A stretch of 6,525 nt of DNA from a bacterium (GTDB taxonomy: Bacteria; Desulfobacterota; Deferrimicrobia; Deferrimicrobiales; Deferrimicrobiaceae), in NCBI GenBank assembly GCA_020056545.1, contig JAGVHM010000032.1, positions 1 to 6,525 on the forward strand, read 5' to 3'. Shown here piece by piece: positions 1 to 5,233 of this stretch; the first letter of the stretch is position 1; every line of letters begins with the position of its first letter. The notes below the pieces were generated by a model. That model saw nothing but the letters and a program-made list of their open reading frames with translations, had not been told where the DNA came from and made no database searches. Position numbers and translations under genes: made by a program.

Positions 1-2376
1 ATCGATCTTCTCTATCTGTACGAAACAGACGCGGGGACGACCGACGGCGGCGCCGAAGGGAAGGCGGTCTCGCTTCACCAGTATTTCGTCCGCCTGTCGG
101 AGACGATCACGCGGATCGTTTCCGAAGTCACCGAAGACGGGTTCGTGTTCCGCGTCGACCTGCGGCTGCGCCCCGAGGGAACGAGGGGGGACCTCGCCAA
201 TTCCCTTCGCTCCGCCGAAATCTACTACGAGTCATGGGGGCAGACGTGGGAGAGGGCGGCCCTGATCAAGGCACGGCCGGTCGCGGGGGACATCGGGGTG
301 GGGGAGGAATTTCTGCGGATAGTCACACCGTTCGTCTACCGGAAATACCTCGACTTCACATCCATCGAGGAGATCAAGGAGATGAAGGACCGGATCAACC
401 TCGCCGCGGCGCGCGCCAGAAAAACCGGCAGGGACCTGAAGCTTGGGGCCGGAGGGATCCGGGAGATCGAGTTCTTCGCGCAGGCGCACCAGCTTATCTA
501 CGGCGGGAAAACCCATGCGTTGCGGGTGCGCGGGACGATGGAGGCTCTTTCCGTTTTGGCCCGGCTGGAGATCGTCACCGGGAAGGAGTTTGCGGACCTT
601 TCGGAAGCGTATGGGTTCCTGCGGATGCTCGAGCATCGGATACAGGTGTTCCAGGAGAGGCAGACGCACGTTCTTCCCCAGCGCGAGGAGGACTTCTCCC
701 GTCTGGCGAGGACGATGGGGCTTTCCGGCGGCGAAGCGCTCCTGGCGGCCCTGGACCGGCATGCGGAGAGTGTTCGCGCCAGTTACGACCGGCTTTTCCG
801 AAGCTCTCCGGAAGAGACCCCCTCGGACGTTTCCCCCGACGTTCAGGCGCTCTTATTCCCCGAGATCGGAGAAGAGGAGGCGACGGCCCGCCTGTCGGCG
901 ATGGGCTTCGCCGCTCCCGAGGCGGCCGCGAGAAATCTGTCGGCCCTCCGGGAAGGCCCGTCGTTCGTCCGGCTTCCCGCCCGCGCCCGCAGGTACCTCG
1001 AGAAGATATCCCCCGCGATCCTGGCCCGCGTCATCCGGACGCACGACCGGGACATGGCGCTTGCCCACGTGGAACGGTTCCTGGCGGCGATCGGCGCGCG
1101 CACGATGTCCTACGCGATGCTGTTCGAGAACCCGAAGGTCGTCGACGCCCTCGTGCGTCTGTTCGGAAGCAGCCGCTACCTTTCCGGCTATCTTCTGCGG
1201 CACCCCGAGCTGCTCGACACGTTTCTGAAGCAGGACCTTGTCGCGCTCATCAAGTCGAAGTCCGACCTGCGGAGGGAGCTGGGGGAGTCGCTTGCCCGTT
1301 GCACCGATTTCGAGCAGGAGCTGGACGAGCTGCGCAGGTTCAGGAACCTGGAGACGCTGCGTATCGGCACCCATGACCTGTCCGGCAGCCTCTCCCTGGA
1401 AGAGGGGATGCAGCAGCTCACCGCCCTGGCGGAGGTTCTTCTTTCAAACGCGCTTTTTCTCGCCAGGCGGGAAGTGGCGCGCCGTTTCGGAATCCCCATG
1501 GCCGGCGGGGAGGCGGGCGGCGAGGAAGCCCGGTTTTGCGTGATTGGCCTGGGGAAGCTGGGGGCGGAGGAACTTTCGTACCACGGAGACCTGGACATCA
1601 TTTTTCTATATTCCGGGGAAGGAGAGACGGTTCCTCCCGACGGAGACGGCCCCTCCGAGTTCCGAAAAGTGACCAACCACGAGTTCTTCACGAAGGTGAC
1701 CCAACGCCTTATCTCGATTCTGACGACGGTTACGCGGGAGGGGTACGTCTACAAGCTGGATACGCGGCTGCGTCCGTCCGGCAACGCGGGTCCGCTCGTC
1801 TCCTCGCTTGCCGCGTTCGAGAAATACCATGAAGGGTCCGCCCAGCTGTGGGAGCGGCAGGCGCTGCTCAAAGGCCGGGTCGTCGCGGGGGACCGGGATT
1901 TCGGGAAGAAGGTCGAGACGAAGATGGCCGGGTTCATTTACGGCCGGGCGTTGCCCGACGGAGCCGCGATGGAGATACACCGCCTCAGGATGCGGATGGA
2001 AACGGAGCTGGGAAAGGAACGAACCGACCGGCTGAACCTGAAGGTCGGAAGGGGCGGAGTGGTCGACGTGGAGTTCGCCGCGCAGTTTCTCCAGCTGCGG
2101 CACGGCGCCGGCAGCCCGCTTCTGCGCGCACGGTCCACCCTCAAGGCGCTCTACGAGCTGATGCGGGCGGGCCTTATCGAAGTCCAGGACTTCCAGGCGC
2201 TCGACGGAGGATACCGCTTTCTGCGGTCCCTGGAGATCCGGCTGCGGCTCTCCCACGACGCTTCCATCGAGCAGTTCGACCCTGCGGCTTTAAGTCCGGC
2301 GCTGATGGAGCGGTACAGGGAGGAAACCGGGAAGATACGGAAAGTCTACCTGAAGGTCCTGGGACTGAAGGGTTAG
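1..2376 (+). CDS. glnE: Bifunctional glutamine synthetase adenylyltransferase/adenylyl-removase (5' end missing)
   Basis: GlnE attaches AMP to a tyrosine of glutamine synthetase and removes it again, under PII control, to tune ammonium assimilation in the cytoplasm. The frame is open from base 1 to TAG at 2374-2376 (791 residues visible). Numbering codons from base 1, the window opens on IDLLYLY (1-7), the tail of the N-terminal removase DxD motif. VDLRLRPEG (52-60) and GAGGIREIEF (149-158) follow. The C-terminal transferase half repeats the pattern: GLGKLG then GDLDIIFLY, with Asp530 and Asp532 as expected metal ligands, LDTRLRPSG (586-594) and VGRGGVVDVEF (682-692). E. coli GlnE is 946 residues with its first DxD near 170, so about 150-180 residues are probably missing. 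A GTG at 145 is an internal valine, not the start. The 3' end overlaps the convergent gene at 2373. No frameshift is visible. Identification is firm. Confidence 0.96.
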   Translation: MDLLYLYETDAGTTDGGAEGKAVSLHQYFVRLSETITRIVSEVTEDGFVFRVDLRLRPEGTRGDLANSLRSAEIYYESWGQTWERAALIKARPVAGDIGVGEEFLRIVTPFVYRKYLDFTSIEEIKEMKDRINLAAARARKTGRDLKLGAGGIREIEFFAQAHQLIYGGKTHALRVRGTMEALSVLARLEIVTGKEFADLSEAYGFLRMLEHRIQVFQERQTHVLPQREEDFSRLARTMGLSGGEALLAALDRHAESVRASYDRLFRSSPEETPSDVSPDVQALLFPEIGEEEATARLSAMGFAAPEAAARNLSALREGPSFVRLPARARRYLEKISPAILARVIRTHDRDMALAHVERFLAAIGARTMSYAMLFENPKVVDALVRLFGSSRYLSGYLLRHPELLDTFLKQDLVALIKSKSDLRRELGESLARCTDFEQELDELRRFRNLETLRIGTHDLSGSLSLEEGMQQLTALAEVLLSNALFLARREVARRFGIPMAGGEAGGEEARFCVIGLGKLGAEELSYHGDLDIIFLYSGEGETVPPDGDGPSEFRKVTNHEFFTKVTQRLISILTTVTREGYVYKLDTRLRPSGNAGPLVSSLAAFEKYHEGSAQLWERQALLKGRVVAGDRDFGKKVETKMAGFIYGRALPDGAAMEIHRLRMRMETELGKERTDRLNLKVGRGGVVDVEFAAQFLQLRHGAGSPLLRARSTLKALYELMRAGLIEVQDFQALDGGYRFLRSLEIRLRLSHDASIEQFDPAALSPALMERYREETGKIRKVYLKVLGLKG

Positions 2377-2579
2377 CCGATCTCGTCGTCAGGGAAATCG
2401 AAGATCGGGAGCCGCTTGATCCATTCGGACGCGATTCCCTGGACAACCGGCGGAGGGACTGCCCCGGACTCGACATCAAGCATCGCGTTCCGGATCTCCA
2501 TCAGCAGCTGCACGTTGAATCCCCCGACGTCTTCCCAGTTGCCGGCGATCCCCCGCTTGTTTTCGTAGAAGTTGGCCAC
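2373..2579 (-). CDS. Uncharacterised 68-residue acidic protein
   Basis: I do not recognise this protein and assign no function. It starts at GTG (2579-2577), eight bases after AGGAG in a strong ribosome binding site, and ends at TAA (2375-2373). About 80% of its codons end in G or C by hand count, like the neighbouring genes, which supports real coding. The product begins MANFYENKRGIAGNWED and ends IFDFPDDEIG. It has two Trp (15, 53), a central stretch likely to be helical (about 22-36, LLMEIRNAMLDVE), a Val-Pro-Pro-Pro turn (41-44) and roughly eleven acidic against five basic residues. There is no signal peptide, membrane segment or cysteine, so a small soluble cytoplasmic protein is likely. 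It has its own promoter and sits 238 bases beyond queC. It is convergent with glnE and shares stop-codon bases with it. Only the function is open; that it is a gene seems likely. Confidence 0.8.
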   Translation of the reverse strand: MANFYENKRGIAGNWEDVGGFNVQLLMEIRNAMLDVESGAVPPPVVQGIASEWIKRLPIFDFPDDEIG

Positions 2580-2585
2580 GTTTCG

Positions 2586-2590
2586 CTCTC
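2586..2590 (-). promoter_or_regulatory. Shine-Dalgarno of the small acidic protein gene
   Basis: On the minus strand the bases before the GTG start read GGCAGGAGAGCGAAAC. The AGGAG core lies about eight bases from GTG at 2579. This decides the start: no ATG is nearby and the match to the 16S anti-Shine-Dalgarno is good. Confidence 0.7.
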
Positions 2591-2606
2591 CTGCCTATTA
2601 GAACGG

Positions 2607-2646
2607 AAAAAAGGGGGAAAAGATTCAATGAAATATCGTCCCCCCC
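2607..2646 (-). terminator. Terminator-like hairpin in the small gene's 5' leader (possible attenuator)
   Basis: Read on the minus strand, a run of seven G (2646-2640) is followed 22 bases later by five C (2617-2613) and then six T (2612-2607). Five G-C pairs plus a flanking A-T can form. The loop contains further short pairings (GAT/ATC, TTC/GAA). A GC stem directly followed by a T run is the layout of an intrinsic terminator. It lies between the predicted transcription start (about 2654) and the ribosome binding site, so it could attenuate the small gene or end read-through from queC. The long loop weakens the case. Confidence 0.4.
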
Positions 2647-2660
2647 TGTATTGCGAATGA

Positions 2661-2689
2661 ATCTTAGAGGCGCGGCGCTGAATTGTCAA
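2661..2689 (-). promoter_or_regulatory. Sigma-70 promoter of the small acidic protein gene
   Basis: On the minus strand a perfect -35 box TTGACA (2689-2684) is followed after exactly 17 bases by TAAGAT (2666-2661), which matches four of six -10 consensus positions. The predicted start is near 2654, giving a leader of about 75 bases before the GTG at 2579. It lies in the non-coding gap with correct orientation. Prediction is by motif only. Confidence 0.6.
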
Positions 2690-2761
2690 AGGGAAAATCC
2701 GTAAGGTCCGTAAAAAAAAAATTTGAGGACAGAAACGGAACCGGTAAAAGACCCCCCGCGA

Positions 2762-2776
2762 GCCCGGAGTCCGGGC
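2762..2776 (-). terminator. GC stem-loop behind queC, weak terminator candidate
   Basis: A perfect six-pair inverted repeat GCCCGG/CCGGGC with a three-base loop lies about 41 bases past the queC stop codon. On the minus strand it is followed by a G-rich stretch and then only four T, so it lacks the immediate T tract of a classical intrinsic terminator. It may stabilise the 3' end of the ilvE-queE-queC message, or termination may be Rho-dependent. Confidence 0.3.
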
Positions 2777-2817
2777 ATCAGGCGATTCAATGTGGCCGTA
2801 TTTACGAAACGCAGCAC

Positions 2818-3492
2818 TTAGTATGCGATCGGATCGGGGACGCCCGCTTCCGCGAAAGCGCGCAGCCGCAAGGCGCATGAGTCGCACCGGCCGCACGCCG
2901 TATCCTCTTCCCGGTAGCACGACCAGGAATGCTCGAACGGCACGCCAAGCGATTTCCCCATCAGGACGAGGTCTTTTTTCTTAAGGCGGACGAACGGCGC
3001 CCTGACCATTATTTCGGATCCGTCCTTCGTCCCCCGGCGAATCGCCTCGTTCATGGCGTCGTAGAACTCGGGACGGCAGTCGGGATAGCCGGACCCGTCG
3101 GCCATCACCGCCCCTATGTAGACGCTTTTCGCGCCGATCACCTCCGCCCACGAAACGGCGATGCAGATGAAATGCGCGTTGCGGAAGGGGACGTAGGTGA
3201 CGGGCACTCCCGGGCGATGCAGGTCCGCCGAAGGGACGGGAATGGAAGGATCGGTAAGGGCGCTCCCCCCGATCTTCTTCAGATAGCCGATGTCGGCCAC
3301 CAGCCGCTCCTTCACCTGCAGGTGGTCTGCGATCGCGTTGAAGCAGGCCAGCTCCTTCCGCTCGGTCCGCTGGCCGTAGTTGACGTGCAGGAGGGCGATG
3401 TCGCTTTCCCGGGTGGCGAACGCGGCCAACACGAGGCTGTCCATCCCCCCGCTGGCGAGAACCACCCCTTTCGGCTTTTGTTGAGCGGTCAT
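2818..3492 (-). CDS. queC: 7-cyano-7-deazaguanine (preQ0) synthase QueC
   Basis: QueC uses ATP and ammonia to turn 7-carboxy-7-deazaguanine into the nitrile preQ0, the precursor of queuosine in tRNA. The 224-residue length matches the family (about 219-231). Visible motifs are the ATP-pyrophosphatase loop SGGMDS (14-19), VNYGQR (38-42), the substrate-site region FRNAHF (103-108), SGYPDCRPEF (134-143) and the C-terminal zinc site Cys192, Cys200, Cys203, Cys206. The frame is open further upstream, to 3645, but that part lies inside queE and lacks family similarity. I take ATG at 3492-3490 because the P-loop then sits at the usual distance and the start overlaps the queE stop as ATGA, typical of translational coupling. 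A GAGGGGAG stretch precedes the ATG at a short distance. Stop is TAA at 2820-2818. Confidence 0.96.
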   Translation of the reverse strand: MTAQQKPKGVVLASGGMDSLVLAAFATRESDIALLHVNYGQRTERKELACFNAIADHLQVKERLVADIGYLKKIGGSALTDPSIPVPSADLHRPGVPVTYVPFRNAHFICIAVSWAEVIGAKSVYIGAVMADGSGYPDCRPEFYDAMNEAIRRGTKDGSEIMVRAPFVRLKKKDLVLMGKSLGVPFEHSWSCYREEDTACGRCDSCALRLRAFAEAGVPDPIAY

Positions 3493-4127
3493 ACTCCCCT
3501 CGCCCCGGGCCCCCACACCAGCTTGTGGAGCTGGAGCTGGAACCGCGCGGAGAGCCCGTCGCCCACCATCCAGCCGGCGAGCGTTTCCGGTGCGAGAAAC
3601 CCGAATGCCGGGGAGATCAGAACCGCGAAGGAAGATTTCGCGCAATACCGCCCGATGATCTCCTTGGCGTACCGGTAATCCTCCTCGGAGGCGACGACGA
3701 ATTTCACCTCGTCGCGCGGAGTGAGCGCGGAGAAGTTATCCCACAACATCTTCCTTTCTTCGCCGGAGCCGGGGCACTTGACGTCCATGACTTTGACGGC
3801 GCGGGGGTCAAGGGGGGCAAGGGGCACAGTGCCGTTGGTCTCCACGAGGACGGTAAAACCGCGGTCCAGGAAGGTTTCGACCAGCCGGAAAGCTTCGGGC
3901 TGGAGCAGCGGCTCCCCGCCGGTGACGGTGACTCTCGTAATACCGAAAAGTTCCACCCGTGATACGACTTCCTTGAGGGAGAAATCCTCACCGCCTTCAT
4001 ATGCATAGGTGGTGTCGCAGTAGCGGCAGCGAAGGTTGCAGCCGGTAAGCCGGACGAAGGCGAAGGGAAGCCCGACGAACGAGGTTTCCCCCTGGATGCT
4101 TGCGAATATTTCCGTGACCCGGAGCAT
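3489..4127 (-). CDS. queE: 7-carboxy-7-deazaguanine synthase QueE (radical SAM)
   Basis: QueE is a radical S-adenosylmethionine enzyme that contracts the ring of 6-carboxy-5,6,7,8-tetrahydropterin to 7-carboxy-7-deazaguanine; the product feeds QueC, encoded next. The 212-residue protein opens with EIFASIQGE (6-14). It carries the [4Fe-4S] cysteines Cys30, Cys34, Cys37 in the CX3CX2C spacing, TGGEP (69-73, SAM binding), VETNGT (95-100), DVKCPGSGE (115-123) and the C-terminal FQLQLHKLVW typical of the family. The ATG at 4127 is the first possible start: an in-frame TGA lies two codons upstream. GAGGG touches the ATG directly, too close to act as a normal Shine-Dalgarno, while an extended -10 motif lies just upstream. 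The stop overlaps queC. No queD or folE gene is in the window, so earlier steps must be encoded elsewhere. Confidence 0.96.
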   Translation of the reverse strand: MLRVTEIFASIQGETSFVGLPFAFVRLTGCNLRCRYCDTTYAYEGGEDFSLKEVVSRVELFGITRVTVTGGEPLLQPEAFRLVETFLDRGFTVLVETNGTVPLAPLDPRAVKVMDVKCPGSGEERKMLWDNFSALTPRDEVKFVVASEEDYRYAKEIIGRYCAKSSFAVLISPAFGFLAPETLAGWMVGDGLSARFQLQLHKLVWGPGARGV

Positions 4128-4134
4128 CCCTCAG

Positions 4135-4143
4135 ATATTACCA
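4135..4143 (-). promoter_or_regulatory. Extended -10 element just before queE
   Basis: On the minus strand TGGTAATAT (4143-4135) fits the extended -10 pattern TGnTAnnAT; the hexamer matches four of six consensus positions. I see no good -35 box at the right distance. The hexamer ends seven bases before the queE ATG, so the predicted first base of RNA would be at or one base before the start codon. Such a motif can also occur by chance in a 54-base gap. Confidence 0.35.
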
Positions 4144-4172
4144 GAAGTCGGCTTCGACCGCCGGGAGCGGTC
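4144..4172. repeat. Two adjacent stem-loops between ilvE and queE
   Basis: GACCGC and GCGGTC (4156-4161 and 4167-4172) form a perfect six-pair stem with a five-base loop. Directly beside it GAAG and CTTC (4144-4147 and 4152-4155) form a four-pair stem with a four-base loop. Together they fill 29 of the 54 bases between the ilvE stop and the queE start. No T tract follows on either strand, so a classical terminator is unlikely; a processing site or RNA stabiliser is possible. Confidence 0.45.
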
Positions 4173-4181
4173 TCGGGATAG

Positions 4182-5102
4182 TTACTTAAGGACGTCCAGC
4201 CAGTGGGAAAACAGCGCGTCCCTGCCACGCACGATGTCGAAGAACTTTTCCTGGATCTGCTTTGTCACCGGTCCCGGTTTTCCTGTTCCAACCCGGCGGT
4301 CGTCGACCTCCCGAACCGGAGTGATCTCCGCCGCGGTGCCCGTGAAGAACATCTCCTCTGCGATGTACATTTCGTCCCGTGAGAACCGCGATTCTTTTAC
4401 GGGGATGTCCAGCTTGCGTGCGATGTTCAGCACCGAGTCGCGGGTGATCCCCGGCAGGATCGAGGTCAGCGGCGAGGTCTGAAGAATTCCGTTCCGCACG
4501 ATGAAGATGTTCTCCCCCGAGCCTTCCGCGACGTACCCTTCAGTGTCGAGCAGCACCGCTTCGTCGTACCCGGATTTCACCGCCTCCCATTTGGCCATAA
4601 CGGAGTTGACGTAGTATCCGTTTATCTTCGCCTTGGTCATCGCCGAGTTTACGTGAGGCCGGCAGAAGGAGGAAACCTTGGCGCGTATCCCTTTCTTCAG
4701 GCCCTCTTCGCCCAGGTACGAACCCCATGGCCAGACGGCGATAGCGGCGTGAACCGGGTTCGACCGCGCGTAGAGCCCCATTTCCCCCTCGCCGATGAAG
4801 GCGATCGGGCGGATATACCCCTCGGTGAGGCCGTTGACGTGGAGAGTCTTCCGGATCGCCTGGCAGATCTCCTCGGCGGTGTAGGGTATGTCCAGCGTCA
4901 GGATGTGCGCGGAGTCGAAGAGACGGTCGACATGCTCCTTGAGCCGGAAGACCGCCGAGCCGCCGCCTTCCGTCTTGTAGCAGCGGATCCCTTCGAACAC
5001 ACCCACGCCGTAGTGCAGTGTGTGGGCCATTACGTGGATCCGCGCGTCGTCCCAGTCCACGAACTTGCCGTCCATCCATATCTTCTTCGTCTTCTGGACC
5101 AC
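4182..5102 (-). CDS. ilvE: Branched-chain amino acid aminotransferase IlvE
   Basis: This pyridoxal-phosphate enzyme (fold class IV) moves the amino group between glutamate and the 2-oxo acids of leucine, isoleucine and valine, the last step of their synthesis. The 306 residues compare with 309 in E. coli IlvE. Visible landmarks are [14 protein letters not shown] (27-40), the expected PLP lysine Lys159 in [20 protein letters not shown] (193-200), LPGITRD (216-222) and [11 protein letters not shown] (253-263). These fit IlvE better than D-amino-acid transaminase or aminodeoxychorismate lyase, though substrate range within class IV cannot be fixed from sequence. GTG at 5102-5100 is the chosen start because a near-perfect GGGAGG lies six bases before it; ATG codons further in would remove conserved sequence. 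Stop is TAA (4184-4182). It is the first gene of the minus-strand run ilvE-queE-queC and diverges from the exporter gene. Confidence 0.95.
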   Translation of the reverse strand: MVQKTKKIWMDGKFVDWDDARIHVMAHTLHYGVGVFEGIRCYKTEGGGSAVFRLKEHVDRLFDSAHILTLDIPYTAEEICQAIRKTLHVNGLTEGYIRPIAFIGEGEMGLYARSNPVHAAIAVWPWGSYLGEEGLKKGIRAKVSSFCRPHVNSAMTKAKINGYYVNSVMAKWEAVKSGYDEAVLLDTEGYVAEGSGENIFIVRNGILQTSPLTSILPGITRDSVLNIARKLDIPVKESRFSRDEMYIAEEMFFTGTAAEITPVREVDDRRVGTGKPGPVTKQIQEKFFDIVRGRDALFSHWLDVLK

Positions 5103-5185
5103 GTTTGGCCTCCCGGTGAAAGGATGTGCTATTCTTGCAAAGTATATCCAAAACCGTCAAGTCGAGCGGAAACCGCAGGAACGCC
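5103..5185. promoter_or_regulatory. Divergent promoter region between ilvE and the exporter leader
   Basis: This is the only A/T-rich stretch between the two divergent units. For ilvE (-), TTGACG (5160-5155) is followed after 18 bases by AAGAAT (5136-5131), four of six -10 matches, giving a leader of about 20 bases that contains the GGGAGG ribosome site. For the plus strand, TGCTATTCT (5127-5135) fits an extended -10, with a predicted start near 5142. The elements overlap, so the two promoters could interfere. Individual matches are moderate; the region as a promoter zone is more certain than either box. Confidence 0.4.
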
Positions 5186-5233
5186 ATGATACAGCCGGGT
5201 TTTCGCCAGGGCGCCGCTGGATTCCTTGTATGA
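5186..5233 (+). CDS. Possible 15-residue leader peptide (MIQPGFRQGAAGFLV)
   Basis: An ATG at 5186 lies five bases after AGGA (5177-5180), a clearly better ribosome site than the one before the exporter gene. The frame runs fifteen codons to TGA at 5231-5233, which overlaps the exporter's ATG (5230-5232) as ATGA. The peptide shows no run of one amino acid, so it does not look like an amino-acid attenuator. The likely role, if translated, is to bring ribosomes to the exporter start by coupling. It is short enough to be chance. Confidence 0.4.
   Translation: MIQPGFRQGAAGFLV

Larger units (their letters stand above)
2580..2817. other. Non-coding gap between queC and the small gene
   Basis: This 238-base stretch has no convincing gene on either strand. 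It is clearly richer in A/T runs than the flanking coding DNA. It holds the small gene's ribosome site, leader hairpin and promoter. Upstream of the -35 box are a nine-base tandem near-repeat (TCCGTAAGG then TCCGTAAAA, 2698-2715) and ten A on the plus strand (2712-2721). On the minus strand the A run reads as a T tract about 58-67 bases before the predicted start, just beyond the usual UP-element position. A GC stem-loop (2762-2776) lies next to queC. Confidence 0.6.

Noticed and set aside
234..1376. 380-codon plus-strand frame inside glnE
   Set aside because: Gly/Arg/Pro-rich out-of-frame shadow of a well-identified enzyme.
2377..2408. Seven-base inverted repeat CCGATCT/AGATCGG just past glnE as a terminator
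   Set aside because: An 18-base loop, no T tract, and it lies within the coding sequence of the small gene.
2683..2880. 65-codon plus-strand frame starting at TTG
   Set aside because: No ribosome site, crosses the A tract as a Lys run, and its second half is antisense to the 3' end of queC.
2501..2920. 139-codon minus-strand frame across the queC/small-gene gap
   Set aside because: It overlaps two better-supported genes out of frame, has Arg/Ser/Pro-rich shadow composition and covers the promoter and hairpin.
3493..3645. Longer queC reading frame with 51 extra N-terminal residues
   Set aside because: The extension lies wholly inside queE, lacks QueC-like sequence, and would displace the PP-loop from its usual position near the N-terminus. 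The ATG at 3492 has the ATGA overlap.
4128..4181. preQ1 riboswitch before queE
   Set aside because: The 54-base gap has simple GC hairpins but not the A-rich tail and C/U-loop pattern of class I, and is too short for the other classes with a downstream ribosome site.
5137..5151. Sigma-54-like site (TGG ... TTGC) upstream of ilvE
   Set aside because: The GG-to-GC distance is one base shorter than the strict sigma-54 spacing, and the -24 element matches poorly beyond TGG.
5020..5229. Upstream extension of the exporter reading frame
   Set aside because: It covers the start of ilvE on the other strand and the promoter region, has no ribosome site at its first ATG and would add about 70 residues atypical of the family.
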